Shown here one piece after another: positions 34,590 through 44,809 of a stretch of DNA of 64,000 nt. Position 1 is the stretch's first letter; every line of letters starts with the position of its first letter. A model generated the notes under the pieces. That model was not told the origin of the DNA. It worked only from the letters and a program-made list of their open reading frames with translations, and did no database searches. Source of the DNA: Mariprofundus sp. KV (lineage in GTDB: Bacteria; Pseudomonadota; Zetaproteobacteria; Mariprofundales; Mariprofundaceae); the NCBI RefSeq assembly GCF_013387475.1, contig NZ_VWNB01000012.1:1-64000 (forward strand), given 5' to 3'. A program made the position numbers and the translations under genes.

Positions 34590-35816
34590 TTAGGATAAAT
34601 CTGGTGAGGAGTGCCCTTCAATAATGATATTGCGCGGGGTTAACTCACGGTTACAAAACTCATGGACACTGACCTTGTAGCCATTGGCCTCCAGAGAGGC
34701 GGCCATATCCATGATCAGCCATAGCTCTAAGACGCGTTTGAAGCATTGGCGCAGCAGCTGCAGGCGCATCACCTCATGCTGGCGTTGTTCTCCGTTGGCC
34801 TCCCACTTCTCCCAGTCAACGTCAGCAGGCAGGGAGAGCCCCTCTCGCTGAGCCAGTTTCTGGCAGTAACCTTTAAAACCTTCGTGTACCCAGGCTTTGG
34901 GGACAGGTTTGAAGCTGTGGTACTCACTGCTACCGCAAAGCTCCTGCCATAGTTGCTGAAAGCCAAGCTTCCACGCCATGTCGCGGTTGCGCTGTCCGAT
35001 CTCGTTGTGGTGGGCGGTAACGGTCTCATTGACGGCCAGTCGCAGCACCTCTCTTGATAGTTTGAGTTTCAGCCCATCAGTAAAGGGGCTGTACTCCTGT
35101 TCACGGCCAAGATGGTAACAGCAGGGCACAAGAGTGAAGCTCGGGGCGCCGCTCTCAATGATCCGGGTAACCAGTTGACGGTGCAGATCACCACAGGCGT
35201 GCAGCGCGATGGTGTGGTGGTTATTCAGATATTTGCAGACAGGGTCATGTAGCACGTCGACCAGTTTGAAATACTGGTCCACGCGGTATTTATCGGCCAG
35301 TCGAGCACCTGCCTCTACCAGCTGCGGACTGTTTTCCAGTGTAGTGACCCTCTGTTGCCACTGACGGGATAGCAGACGCCCCAGATACCCCTTACCACCA
35401 CACCACTCAGTAATAGCCCGCTGAGGGTTCTGCAGTGACGCATAGAGGGCACTGATCTGTAACCACTTTCTGCCAGGAATGCCTGCATGCAGGCGTGGTG
35501 CAATCGTCTCATTTTTTCTTTTCGCTGTTTCGGGTAGCATGACAAGCGAAGCGATGGCAGAGAGCTCGGGAATAAACGTCGATACGAATGCAATCAGGGC
35601 ATCGTTGTCTGTTGCATAAGCATCCAGTGATTCCTCATCAAGTTCCAGTAATGCCTGCGCGAGTTCCGGGTATTGCTCAACCCAATCCGGCCGTTCTTTT
35701 TTAAACGGCTCCGGTTGCCAGAGGGGTCTGGTTTCAACAAGCAGAGTATCGAGCTGTTGCAGATGAGCGTCATAGGGCATGCGTGAGATCTTAGATTGCA
35801 GGCGGGAACTTTGCAT
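34590..35816 (-). CDS. SAM-dependent methyltransferase, Methyltransf_32-like
   Basis: A 408-aa protein with a class I methyltransferase domain in its middle. The SAM-binding loop is EWCGGKGYLGRLLSRQW (about residues 140-156), followed by an acidic strand end and the motif ALHACGDLHRQLV. FTLVPCCYHLG (about residue 228) with its paired Cys and His is typical of the Methyltransf_32 group, which includes the METTL25-like proteins. Substrate unknown; RNA or protein are both possible. The N-terminal 130 residues are helical and the C-terminal region is basic. It lies 30 bases downstream of nhaB in the same direction. Confidence 0.78.
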   Translation of the reverse strand: MQSSRLQSKISRMPYDAHLQQLDTLLVETRPLWQPEPFKKERPDWVEQYPELAQALLELDEESLDAYATDNDALIAFVSTFIPELSAIASLVMLPETAKRKNETIAPRLHAGIPGRKWLQISALYASLQNPQRAITEWCGGKGYLGRLLSRQWQQRVTTLENSPQLVEAGARLADKYRVDQYFKLVDVLHDPVCKYLNNHHTIALHACGDLHRQLVTRIIESGAPSFTLVPCCYHLGREQEYSPFTDGLKLKLSREVLRLAVNETVTAHHNEIGQRNRDMAWKLGFQQLWQELCGSSEYHSFKPVPKAWVHEGFKGYCQKLAQREGLSLPADVDWEKWEANGEQRQHEVMRLQLLRQCFKRVLELWLIMDMAASLEANGYKVSVHEFCNRELTPRNIIIEGHSSPDLS

Positions 35817-35849
35817 TGTTGCAATTGCCTGATTACAGGACGAGCAGGT

Positions 35850-37367
35850 TTATAACATTAGAATCATGGTGCCTGCCACCAGCGTACAGGTGATAAAGTA
35901 GGGCAGCGCCATGTAGACCATGCGGCCATAACTGAGGCGGATTTTCGGGGCTAACGCTGAGGTGAGCAGGAACAGGAATGCAGCCTGACCGTTGGGGGTG
36001 GAGATGCTGGGGATACCGGTGCCCATGACCACGGCCACCGACTGCGCCTCAAAGGCTGCACGTGTGATCAGTCCCTGATCAAAGAGTGTTTTAATCTGAT
36101 CCATGTAGATGGTGGCAACAAAGACATTATCACTGATGGCCGAGAGAAAGCCGTTGGTGAGGAAGACCATAAAGACCTGAATACTGCCATCCAGACTCAT
36201 CACCCACTGCATGATCGGATTGAACATCATCTGGCTTTGAATCATCGCCACGATCACATAGAACATCACCAGCAGTGATGCGAATGGCAGCCCCGGCATA
36301 AAGGCTTCTGCGATTTTGTGCTCATCGGTAACGCCGGTGATGGCCGTGGCGAGGACAATCACTCCAAGCCCGATCAGGCCGATCTCAGCCAGATGCATCG
36401 ATAAGGCAACCACCATAAGCAGGCCGACGATAGCCTGGAATATCATGATCATACGCTGGCTGGGGGTGGTTGATTCACGAAGTTTTCTGTCTTCATCGGC
36501 AAGGATTTTGCGGACATTGACCGGCAGTTCAGCGCCATAATTGAACCAGCCGAATTTCTCGATGACCAGACAGGTGAGGATACCGGCCAGCAGGGTGGGG
36601 ATGGTGGCAGGTGAAACCATGCTCAGGAAGGTGACGAAATCCCAGCTCGCCTCATTGCCGATAACCAGATTCTCAGGTTCTCCCACGAGCGTGCAGACAC
36701 CGCCGATGGCTGTGCCGATAGCGCCATGCATCAGCAGGCCGCGCAGGAAGGCACGGAAATCATCCAGATCCTTACGATGTAGTTCATCGATATGTCCGTC
36801 ATTCAGATCGGGAGCTTCGTGGTAACCGACCTTTGAAACTGCAAATTCATAGACATCATAGAAGCTGGTGGCGATGGCGATCAGGATGGCAAGGATGGTC
36901 AGGGCATCAAGAAATGCGGAGAGGATGGCGACCACCACAAGCGTGGTCATATTGACGATCAGGCGTGACTGAATCCCCAGCAGCACATGATTAATGGCGC
37001 GAAACAGCACATCCCTGAGAAAGTGAACCCCGGCAACCATAAAGATCACCAGCAGAATTACCGGCAGCCCATGTTCGATCTCATCATAAACTGTATGAGT
37101 GTCGGTGAGCTGTAACAGCAGCGCCTGAATCGCAAACAGGCCGCCCGGCTGCAGCGGAAAACATTTCAGCGCCATGGCCAGGGTGCCGATAAATTCGACC
37201 AGAATAAACCATGAGGTAACCAGCGGCCCTGCAATAAAATAGAGCGCCACGTTGAGTATCAGAGCAAAGAGGATGATCTGTTTGTACCAGAGTGGTGATC
37301 GGCCGAGGAAAAGTTTCAGAGGGATGGAAACGGTTGGGTGGGTAGCTGGTGCTGCGCTGTTGCTCAT
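35850..37367 (-). CDS. nhaB: Na+/H+ antiporter NhaB
   Basis: NhaB exchanges cytoplasmic Na+ for external H+ across the inner membrane and supports growth in salt. The 505-aa protein matches E. coli NhaB along its whole length: ALKCFPLQPGGLFAIQA near the N-terminus, LSAFLDALTILA, the loop HGAIGTAIGGVCTLVGEPENLVI, LAEIGLIGLGVIVLATAITGVTDEH, NGFLSAISDNVFVATIY and PNGQAAFLFLLTSALAPKIRLSYGRMVYMALPY. About 12 TM segments are evident. The ATG at 37367 is preceded by GGAG 6 bases upstream; a TTG at 37379 is less likely. It fits a marine or brackish lifestyle. Confidence 0.95.
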   Translation of the reverse strand: MSNSAAPATHPTVSIPLKLFLGRSPLWYKQIILFALILNVALYFIAGPLVTSWFILVEFIGTLAMALKCFPLQPGGLFAIQALLLQLTDTHTVYDEIEHGLPVILLVIFMVAGVHFLRDVLFRAINHVLLGIQSRLIVNMTTLVVVAILSAFLDALTILAILIAIATSFYDVYEFAVSKVGYHEAPDLNDGHIDELHRKDLDDFRAFLRGLLMHGAIGTAIGGVCTLVGEPENLVIGNEASWDFVTFLSMVSPATIPTLLAGILTCLVIEKFGWFNYGAELPVNVRKILADEDRKLRESTTPSQRMIMIFQAIVGLLMVVALSMHLAEIGLIGLGVIVLATAITGVTDEHKIAEAFMPGLPFASLLVMFYVIVAMIQSQMMFNPIMQWVMSLDGSIQVFMVFLTNGFLSAISDNVFVATIYMDQIKTLFDQGLITRAAFEAQSVAVVMGTGIPSISTPNGQAAFLFLLTSALAPKIRLSYGRMVYMALPYFITCTLVAGTMILML

Positions 37368-37563
37368 GAGATTCTCCAAAGATCGATTGCTGCGGCATAC
37401 TACACCATCAATAATTTATTGCAGGCTGACATTTGAGCCATGTGACAAATTGTTTCTAACGCCCGCTTCAGAGGTGAATGAATTTATCAGTAGAGCGTTG
37501 CACTTGCCGCTTGAAACTGGCTACTATCTGCGCAGTAATAGTTTTTTGGCAGCAGGGGTTCTG

Positions 37564-38859
37564 ATGCAAAATGAAGATTTCGTAAATGGTCTGCTGGATT
37601 TTGTTAGAGAATCCCCGACTCCGTTTCATGCAGTGCAACATATGGTTGCGATACTGGAGGCTGCCGGCTTCAAACGGTTGAGTGAAAAAGAGGCGTGGGA
37701 TGTGGCGGTGGGAGATAGCTGCTTTATTACGCGCAATGACTCATCAATCATCGCCTTCCGGATTGCACAGCCTCTGGCAGAGCATGGCATACGTATGGTT
37801 GGTGCGCATACCGACAGCCCATGCCTGAAGGTGAAACCCAACCCTGAAATCACCGGTAATGGCTATCTGCAGCTCGGTGTTGAGGTCTATGGCGGGGCGC
37901 TGCTTAATCCCTGGTTTGATCGTGACCTCTCACTGGCCGGTCGGGTCAGTTATCTCGATGAGGAGGGGAGTATCGCTCACAGCCTTGTCAATTGGCAGAA
38001 GGCGATTGCAACGATTCCATCGCTGGCGATTCATCTCGACCGTGAGGCCAATGAGAATCGCAAGATCAATCGACAGACCGACCTGCCCCCGGTGTTGATG
38101 AGGTTGCCCGAGGGCAGTGAAGAGCAAGATGACTGTTTCAAGGCGCTGCTGCTTGATATGGTTAATGCTCAGGTTTCCGGTGGCAGGGAAAAAGCTGTGA
38201 AAGTGCTCGGTTATGAGTTGAGCTTTTATGATCTGCAGCCGCCTGCAGTCGTAGGCCTGAGGGATGATTTTATCGCCGCTGCCAGACTCGATAACCTTCT
38301 CAGTTGTTATACCGGCCTGATGGCCCTGATCGATAGTCGCGGCAGTCAGAACGGGCTGCTGATCTGCTCAGACCACGAAGAGGTTGGCAGCGTTTCGGCA
38401 GCAGGCGCACAGGGCAACTTTTTGAAATCTGTTTTGACACGACTGTGTGGCGGTGAAGAAGCGATGGCTCGCACGATGGCCTCAAGCATGATGATTTCAG
38501 CCGATAATGCCCACGCCATTCACCCCAACTATGCCGACAGACATGATGCCAACCATGGCCCGATGATCAATGCGGGGCCGGTCATCAAAACAAATGCCAA
38601 TCAGCGCTATGCAACCAGCAGTGAGTCCGCTGCGATGTTCAGGCAGTGGTGTGAACTAGCTGATGTGCCGGTGCAGTCGTTTGTGGTTCGTTCGGATATG
38701 GCGTGTGGCAGTACGATTGGTCCGATCACCGCCAATGATCTGGGTGTGCGTACCGTAGATGTCGGTGTGCCGACCTTTGCCATGCATTCGATTCGTGAAC
38801 TGGCAGGACGTCTGGATGCCTGTTATCTCTACGCTGTGTTGCAACACGCCCTCAGGTAA
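37564..38859 (+). CDS. apeB: M18-family aminopeptidase
   Basis: A 431-aa metallo-aminopeptidase of family M18 (aspartyl aminopeptidase-like), which removes N-terminal residues from peptides and forms a dodecameric tetrahedron. Zinc-site motifs are visible: VGAHTDSPCLKVKP, ARLDNL, the catalytic SDHEEVGSVSAAGAQG, MISADNAHAIHPNY, and DMACGSTIGPITA with the late ligands near MHSIRE. The ATG at 37564 is preceded by AGGGG at a good distance and matches the family's start (NGLLDFVRESPTPFHAV). The frame reaching back to 37252 overlaps nhaB and is not coding. Confidence 0.93.
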   Translation: MQNEDFVNGLLDFVRESPTPFHAVQHMVAILEAAGFKRLSEKEAWDVAVGDSCFITRNDSSIIAFRIAQPLAEHGIRMVGAHTDSPCLKVKPNPEITGNGYLQLGVEVYGGALLNPWFDRDLSLAGRVSYLDEEGSIAHSLVNWQKAIATIPSLAIHLDREANENRKINRQTDLPPVLMRLPEGSEEQDDCFKALLLDMVNAQVSGGREKAVKVLGYELSFYDLQPPAVVGLRDDFIAAARLDNLLSCYTGLMALIDSRGSQNGLLICSDHEEVGSVSAAGAQGNFLKSVLTRLCGGEEAMARTMASSMMISADNAHAIHPNYADRHDANHGPMINAGPVIKTNANQRYATSSESAAMFRQWCELADVPVQSFVVRSDMACGSTIGPITANDLGVRTVDVGVPTFAMHSIRELAGRLDACYLYAVLQHALR

Positions 38860-39034
38860 TAGCAGGCATTGAATAGCCGGATGCAGATGAGTCAGTGCTC
38901 TTCTCTTTCCGTCTGTTCAGCAGGCTGGCGGAGTCTGAATCACGCTTTGCAGCTGTAAAACAGGTGATACAGCTTACATTTTATCTCTGTGCAGATCGGT
39001 AGTCTGACTTCTTGCAAAAAGAAGGAGGTCTGTC

Positions 39035-39178
39035 ATGACAACAGCAACTGCCCATGTTGAATCAAGCCCTAAAATCCTGATCAGCAACGCAACCAAGAAA
39101 AAACTGGCCATCGCCTGTTTTGTCGTTGCAGCTGTTTTATCTGTTAAAATCCTGATTGATTTGAGTGCTTTAGTATAA
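39035..39178 (+). CDS. 47-aa single-TM membrane peptide
   Basis: A short gene with a near-perfect ribosome site (GAAGGAGG, 6 bases before the ATG). The product has a polar N-terminus (TTATAHVESSPKILISNATK), a KKK stop, and one TM helix (KLAIACFVVAAVLSVKILI), ending DLSALV. This is a typical small inner-membrane protein. It has its own intergenic space on both sides and no recognised family. The function is unknown. Confidence 0.6.
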   Translation: MTTATAHVESSPKILISNATKKKLAIACFVVAAVLSVKILIDLSALV

Positions 39179-39268
39179 CAGTTGCAGAAAAGAGGGGTGA
39201 TAAAGCCGGTGGTCTCTCCCTCTCTCCTTGATGGCTTAGCTGTTCAGCGGTGAGTTAAAGATAACAGC

Positions 39269-40063
39269 TTAACAGGCAGTCAGGCCATGGCTGCGGAACT
39301 GATCAATGACCCGCTTCAGCAGTTCAGTGGTGGGTGTCTGCACATCTTTCAGATGGTATTTAAATCCCAGCTCTTCCCATTTCTGTTCACCCATCTTATG
39401 GAACGGCAGCACCTCTACGCGTTCAACGCCGTTCAGGGTGGCAATGAATTCAGCCAGCATCTCCACATCTTCGACATCATCGGTATAACCGGGCACCAGC
39501 ACATAACGGATGCGCATCTTTTTACCCATAGCCGAGAGACGACGGGCGAAATCGAGAGTTGGCTGCAGCGGTTTAGAGGTCAGCGCCAGATATTTGGCCG
39601 CATCAATATGTTTGATATCGAGCAGCACCAGATCGATATCATCGAAGTACTCATCTTCAAGGTGGGCGGCGAGAAAGCCCTGGGTATCGAGTGCGGTGTG
39701 CAGGCTGTAGTCATGTTTGGCGAGGTAAAATATCTCACGGATAAAATCCGCCTGCATCAAAGGCTCACCACCAGAGATCGTTAAGCCACCGGCAAAACGT
39801 AGAAATGAGGCGTATTCAGCCATCTCTTCAATCACGCGATCTACGGTCATCAGCGTGCCGTTATGCATCTTGATGGTATCGGGGTTATGGCAGTAGAGGC
39901 AACGGAACTGGCAGCCGGAAACAAAAACCACAAAGCGCATGCCCGGGCCATCAACGGCACTACCCATCTCAAAGGAGTGCACAAATCCTGAAAGCCTGCC
40001 CCGCTCATCGATACAGGCAGGAGCAATAGCCCCCGGTGGGTTAACCTCGTTATGTTGATCCAT
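39269..40063 (-). CDS. pflA: Pyruvate formate-lyase activating enzyme
   Basis: A radical-SAM enzyme of about 264 aa that installs the glycyl radical on PflB. FVSGCQFRCLYCHNPDT carries the CxxxCxxC [4Fe-4S] motif near residue 45. GGLTISGGEPLMQ is the SAM-contacting GGE motif. DTQGF, LLDIKHIDAAKY and RYVLVPGYTDD complete the PflA pattern. The ATG at 40063 gives the N-terminus MDQHNEV; 40111 is an in-frame alternative with no better ribosome site. It lies just downstream of pflB in the same direction (66 bases) and is surely cotranscribed. Confidence 0.93.
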   Translation of the reverse strand: MDQHNEVNPPGAIAPACIDERGRLSGFVHSFEMGSAVDGPGMRFVVFVSGCQFRCLYCHNPDTIKMHNGTLMTVDRVIEEMAEYASFLRFAGGLTISGGEPLMQADFIREIFYLAKHDYSLHTALDTQGFLAAHLEDEYFDDIDLVLLDIKHIDAAKYLALTSKPLQPTLDFARRLSAMGKKMRIRYVLVPGYTDDVEDVEMLAEFIATLNGVERVEVLPFHKMGEQKWEELGFKYHLKDVQTPTTELLKRVIDQFRSHGLTAC

Positions 40064-40129
40064 GTTTGTGACTCTGTCCTGTAAACCATTGCCGCCTTGC
40101 CACATTGGCAAGGCGACGCAGCTTATAGA

Positions 40130-42382
40130 TTAAAAGTGCAGGTGGAAGGTTCGGTTAATCACATCCAGCTGCTGCTCTCTGGTCAGTTTGATGAAGTTCA
40201 CCGCATAACCGGAGACGCGCAGGGTGAGCTGAGGATAGTTCTCAGGATGCTCCATCGCATCAAGCAGGGTATCCCGATTCAGTACATTCACATTGACGTG
40301 AAAGCCATTGGCGTTACAGAAGACATCCACACAGTTGCTCAGGTTGCCTACCCGATCAGCCAGAGTCTGACCCAGAGCACCCTCTGTGCAGGTCGCTGTC
40401 CATGAAATGCCATCGAGTGCTGCGTCGTAAGGCAGTTTGGCTACCGATGCACCGGAGGCGATAAAGCCTTTGCTGTCACGCCCGTTCATGGCGTTGGCTC
40501 CGGGTGCAAAGGGTTCACCGGCACGGCGACCATCAGGTGTATTACCGGTCTTCATACCGTAAACCACATTGGAGGTGATGGTCAGTACAGACTGGGTAGG
40601 CACACTGTCGCGATAGGTTTTGTGTTGACGGATCTTCTCCATAAAGGTCTCAACCAGCCAGACCGCGATCTCATCGACCCGGTCGTCGTTGTTGCCATAG
40701 GCCGGGAACTCACCTTCAATATCGAAATCCTTGGCGATACCCTGTTCATCACGGATCACACGCACCCTGGCGAATTTAATGGCCGAGAGTGAGTCTGCAG
40801 CCACGGAGAGTCCGGCAATGCCGCAGGCCATGGTGCGCAGGATATCGCGATCATGCAGCGCCATCTCAATGCGCTCATAGTGGTATTTGTCATGCATATA
40901 GTGGATGGCGTTGAGCGCCTTGATATAGGTTGTGGCAAGCCAGTCCATCATCTTCTCGAACTTCGCAACAACCTCATCGTAGTCGAGGTAGTCACTGGTA
41001 ATCGGCTCAAAACCGTCGACAACCTTCACACCGCTCTTCTCATCCACACCGCCATTGATCGCATAGAGCATGGTTTTCGCCAGATTGCAGCGTGCACCGA
41101 AGAACTGCATCTGTTTACCGATACGCATGGCCGATACACAGCAGGCGATGGCATAATCATCGCCCCAGTGCTGACGCATCAGATCATCCGACTCATACTG
41201 GATAGCACTGGTCTCAATGGAGACGCGGGAGCAGAAATCCTTAAATCCTTTGGGCATCGCATTTGACCAGAGCACGGTGAGATTTGGCTCCGGGGCAGGG
41301 CCGAGGTTGTAAAGGGTATGCAGAAACCGGAAACTGTTTCTGGTTACCAGCGTACGTCCATCTTCGCCCATGCCACCAATGGTTTCAGTTACCCATGCCG
41401 GATCACCGGAGAAGAGCTGATCATACTCAGGTGTGCGCAGGAAACGCACGATACGCAGCTTGATCACCAGATCATCAATAAGCTCTTGTGCCGATGACTC
41501 ATCAAGAATCCCGGCATCGATATCACGCTGGATATAGATATCGAGGAAGGTGGAGATGCGGCCAATCGACATCGCAGCACCATTCTGCTCCTTGATCGCA
41601 GCCAGATAACCGAAGTAGGTCCACTGCACCGCCTCCCGGGCTGTGGTCGCGGCAACGCCGATATCAAAGCCGTAGCTGGCAGCCATCTGTTTAAGCTCAT
41701 CCAGGGCCCTGATCTGTTCTGACATCTCTTCGCGGCTGCGCAGCACATCTTCACTGAACTGCAGATCATTGAGCTCAGCCTTCTCACGCCTCTTTTCGGT
41801 GATCAGGAAGTCGACGCCATAAAGGGCAACACGACGATAGTCACCAACGATGCGGCCACGGCCATAAGCATCTGGCAGGCCGGTAATAATGCCGGAACGA
41901 CGGCAGGCGAGGATATCCGGGCTATAGACATCGAATACACCCTGATTGTGATCTTTACGGTAGCGACTGAAGGCCTCTTTCACCGCTGCATCAAGCTCGT
42001 AACCGTAGGCCTGAAGGCCAGCCTCGACCATGCGCAGGCCGCCGTTGGGGATGATCGCGCGCTTCAGTGGTGCATCGGTCTGCAAGCCAACAATCAGCTC
42101 CACACTCCTGTTGATATAACCCGGTTTGTGGGCCGTGATGGAGGAGCCGATATCGCTGGATACATCCAGCACACCTTTGATGCGCTCCTCTTCGATCAGC
42201 TTTGAGATCTCAATCCAGAGCTGGCTGGTTCGTTCGGTGGCCGGGGTGAGAAAGCTCTCATCGCCCTCATAGGGAGCGTAGTTCTGCTGAATGAAATCGC
42301 GGAGATCGATCCGCTCTCTCCATTCGCTGCCCTTAAAGTTGTTCCATGCTTGCAGGGTTGAAGTTGCTTCTGGTGAATTCAC
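40130..42382 (-). CDS. pflB: Pyruvate formate-lyase (formate C-acetyltransferase)
   Basis: PflB converts pyruvate and CoA to acetyl-CoA and formate under anoxia. The 750-aa protein has the full-length PFL pattern: [40 protein letters not shown], the active-site Cys pair in [16 protein letters not shown], and [21 protein letters not shown]. The C-terminal glycyl radical site RVSGYAVNF is about 20 residues from the end. The glycyl radical makes it oxygen sensitive. I see no formate channel gene (focA) next to it and no clear Fnr box upstream. Growth on fermentation-type metabolism or anaerobic acetyl-CoA supply is implied. Confidence 0.97.
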   Translation of the reverse strand: MNSPEATSTLQAWNNFKGSEWRERIDLRDFIQQNYAPYEGDESFLTPATERTSQLWIEISKLIEEERIKGVLDVSSDIGSSITAHKPGYINRSVELIVGLQTDAPLKRAIIPNGGLRMVEAGLQAYGYELDAAVKEAFSRYRKDHNQGVFDVYSPDILACRRSGIITGLPDAYGRGRIVGDYRRVALYGVDFLITEKRREKAELNDLQFSEDVLRSREEMSEQIRALDELKQMAASYGFDIGVAATTAREAVQWTYFGYLAAIKEQNGAAMSIGRISTFLDIYIQRDIDAGILDESSAQELIDDLVIKLRIVRFLRTPEYDQLFSGDPAWVTETIGGMGEDGRTLVTRNSFRFLHTLYNLGPAPEPNLTVLWSNAMPKGFKDFCSRVSIETSAIQYESDDLMRQHWGDDYAIACCVSAMRIGKQMQFFGARCNLAKTMLYAINGGVDEKSGVKVVDGFEPITSDYLDYDEVVAKFEKMMDWLATTYIKALNAIHYMHDKYHYERIEMALHDRDILRTMACGIAGLSVAADSLSAIKFARVRVIRDEQGIAKDFDIEGEFPAYGNNDDRVDEIAVWLVETFMEKIRQHKTYRDSVPTQSVLTITSNVVYGMKTGNTPDGRRAGEPFAPGANAMNGRDSKGFIASGASVAKLPYDAALDGISWTATCTEGALGQTLADRVGNLSNCVDVFCNANGFHVNVNVLNRDTLLDAMEHPENYPQLTLRVSGYAVNFIKLTREQQLDVINRTFHLHF

Positions 42383-42589
42383 AATGATTCCTCTGTTTTG
42401 GGTCGGTTCAGCTGTCTCAGACAGCGAAAAGTTGCGGACGAGCCGCTTTGATAGGTGTTACTGAAAATAGTGGGAGCTATCCGGCTCCGGCGTGCCAATC
42501 AGGATTGAACTGGACAGGACTCCAGAAAAAAGGATTCAACCAGCGCCCTTGCAGGGCGTAGAGATGAGATTCTGATGCTATGGCTGATC
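42383..42589. other. pflB upstream region with GC hairpin
   Basis: CGCCCT (42544-42549) and AGGGCG (42553-42558) form a small hairpin. On the minus strand a run of six T follows 12 bases later, too far for a good terminator. A match to TTGATnnnnATCAA was looked for and not found. The hairpin could attenuate transcription from the 53-aa ORF into pflB. Confidence 0.35.
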
Positions 42590-42751
42590 TTAACAAGTTG
42601 ACGGCATGTATGCGCGGGAGACATTTTGTAACTCTCTTTTTGGAGCATGTAGTAATTGCAAACGCATTATATGTTTACAGGCATAATGCACAACATCTAA
42701 ATCAGGCATGAATTTTATGCAGGAAGATGGAGATCCTCTCTGTTTCGCCAT
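42590..42751 (-). CDS. 53-aa ORF with ideal ribosome site upstream of pflB
   Basis: AAGGAGG lies 8 bases before an ATG, which is about as good as a ribosome site gets. The frame encodes MAKQRGSPSSCIKFMPDLDV followed by a basic Cys/His-containing stretch (HYACKHIMRLQLLHAPKREL) and stops 207 bases before pflB in the same direction. Three cysteines and four histidines could bind metal. No family is recognised. It is soluble by composition. Confidence 0.42.
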   Translation of the reverse strand: MAKQRGSPSSCIKFMPDLDVVHYACKHIMRLQLLHAPKRELQNVSRAYMPSTC

Positions 42752-43028
42752 GGCATATACCTCCTTGCAGCCAGATCCCTCCTGAGCTTGCAGGCGAGCC
42801 GGTAGCATCGCCTGCAAGCAACTCCTGGGGGGGATAGAAGTCTGAACCTATTCAGCAAGGTCTGTTCCAGAGCGATCAATTGATCTAAATGCTGTAGTGG
42901 CAACCTGTTTTGCATGAATCGCATTGTGCTGCTGATGAATTATCGTGCAGCTGTGCCTCTTTGGAAGGCAGTGATGCAGGGTTCTGTCCGGTGAGTGTCC
43001 GGGTTATGCATTACTGTTGTCTGCACAT

Positions 43029-44690
43029 TTAGAAGGGCGATGGAACTTCAAACTCCAGCCGTTCACGGGTGACTGGATGGTTAAAGCACAGGCGCTGAGC
43101 GTGCAGCTTGAGTCGATCACCTGAGCGGCCATAGAGCGCATCGCCGACAATCGCAGCATTCAGGCCATCTTGGTGTGAAGCGTGTATGCGCAGCTGATGG
43201 GTGCGCCCTGTTAAGGGATAGAACCAGACGCGGGTGGTTTCACCCTCATAGCCTAAAACCTGCCAGCGTGTTTTTGCAGGTTTACCATGTTCATGGCTGA
43301 CCATCTGGCGTGGCGTGTCATCAAGATCAACGATCAGCGGCAGATTAATCTCACCCTCGAGCTGATCCGGCGGCAGCTTTCTTGATAAAATCGCCTCATA
43401 GCGTTTTTCCACACTGCGCTGAATAAATTGCCGCTGCAGAAACTTGTTGGCCAGCAGATTTTTCGCCACCAGCAGCAGCCCTGATGTGGCCATATCGAGC
43501 CGGTGCACCAGCCGCAGTTCCGGATTGTTCGGATAGCGCTGTAGCAGCCGTGTGTATACCGAGTCCTGCACCAGTTTACCCGGTGCCGACATCAGGCCGG
43601 AGGGTTTATTGACCACCAGCAGGCTCTCATCTTCATAGACAATTCGTGGTTCGCAGGCATCAATCTGCTCAGCGAAATCGGGTTCCGGTTCAACCGCCAG
43701 ACCATGCAACATAAACGGTAGTATCTTGCGGCATTTTCCTCTGCAGGCGGGGTAGAAGTGGCCATGATGTCTGATGCCTGTGGAGGGGGAGGCGCCCCAC
43801 CAGAACTCTCCCAGTGCGATCGGCTGCAGCCTCTGTTTGCGGGCATAGTGAACCAGCTTGGGGCCGGCACAGTCGCCTGAGCCTGCCGGTGGCAGGCCAT
43901 CAAAGAAGGCGGTAATCGGTTGTGTCTCGCCGGCAAAGTTGTGCAGCCGGTAGGTGGCAAACAGCACGTTGTGCAGCTGACGTGATTTCTCGCTGCGTTG
44001 AAATCTGGTGTCGCTTATCTGCTGATCAATCTCATCAAGCTGCTGCTGCAGCAGCTGTAGCTTCTCCTGCCACTGCAGTGACGCGTTTGTAAATTCCCGT
44101 TTATGATGCTGGCTGGCCAGCGCCAGTGCCCGCATCTGCCTCTGCTGTGCATCGGCATCACCCATTGCAAGAAGCTCCAGACGTTGCTGTTTGCGCAGAG
44201 CCTTGGCCTCTCTGTGACGCTGCTTCAGTGCCGCCAGCGCCAGATCACGCTGCTGCTGAAGAGAGGAGATCTCCTGCATCAGCTTTGATCGCTTCTCGCA
44301 GCACTGCAACCGATCAATCTGCTCAGTTAACGCGGCCAGTTGGTCATTGCCTGCATAGAGATAACTCTCATGTTCAGCCAGCTCAAAGAGTTGTGGCACA
44401 AATCCCGGCAGCTGCCACAGGCCGTTGATCATACCGGAAAAACCACTCAGGTAACCGATGCGGCCAGCCTTGTCGCGCACCACCAGAACTCCGAACATTT
44501 TGCCGTGATTTGAGAAGTCTCGCAGCGCAAATTTTTGCGTGCCAAGATCCTGCATCAGCATTCTGCAGGCCTGCTCGGCCAGCGGATGTGGAGTATTGGC
44601 AAATGGAGAGGGCATCACGACGGGGATCTCATCAGTCTCGGGAGGAGCAGGGAACCAGGTGACCAGATTGTCGCTTTTTGTGACCATCAT
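43029..44690 (-). CDS. RluA-family pseudouridine synthase with N-terminal coiled-coil extension
   Basis: About 553 aa, roughly twice a minimal RluA enzyme. The last 220 residues are the synthase: IVYEDESLLVVNKPSGLMSAPG, the catalytic Asp in RLVHRLDMATSGLLLVAK, and RTHQLRIHASH. It converts uridine to pseudouridine in 23S rRNA or tRNA. The N-terminal half has a GYLSGFSGMING region and then about 110 residues of coiled coil (KLMQEISSLQQQRDLALAAL, then RHREAKALRKQQRLELL, running to QQLDEIDQQI). A long RluA form of this layout is known in gammaproteobacteria. The Cys residues in YPACRGKCRKILPF may bind a metal. The start is ambiguous (44690, 44687 or 44720). Confidence 0.87.
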   Translation of the reverse strand: MMVTKSDNLVTWFPAPPETDEIPVVMPSPFANTPHPLAEQACRMLMQDLGTQKFALRDFSNHGKMFGVLVVRDKAGRIGYLSGFSGMINGLWQLPGFVPQLFELAEHESYLYAGNDQLAALTEQIDRLQCCEKRSKLMQEISSLQQQRDLALAALKQRHREAKALRKQQRLELLAMGDADAQQRQMRALALASQHHKREFTNASLQWQEKLQLLQQQLDEIDQQISDTRFQRSEKSRQLHNVLFATYRLHNFAGETQPITAFFDGLPPAGSGDCAGPKLVHYARKQRLQPIALGEFWWGASPSTGIRHHGHFYPACRGKCRKILPFMLHGLAVEPEPDFAEQIDACEPRIVYEDESLLVVNKPSGLMSAPGKLVQDSVYTRLLQRYPNNPELRLVHRLDMATSGLLLVAKNLLANKFLQRQFIQRSVEKRYEAILSRKLPPDQLEGEINLPLIVDLDDTPRQMVSHEHGKPAKTRWQVLGYEGETTRVWFYPLTGRTHQLRIHASHQDGLNAAIVGDALYGRSGDRLKLHAQRLCFNHPVTRERLEFEVPSPF

Positions 44691-44809
44691 GATATGAGAA
44701 AAGACCTCTGTTTGTTGCAATCGGCGACACTATACTGATTCATCGGGTTCAGGGCATTCACCAGATCATCGATTTCCTGTAAGTTCGCTCTCTATGGAGT
44801 CACTGCAAG

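Noticed and set aside
42715-42924. 69-aa minus-strand ORF upstream of pflB
   Set aside because: It overlaps the 53-aa ORF in another frame and lacks its ribosome site.
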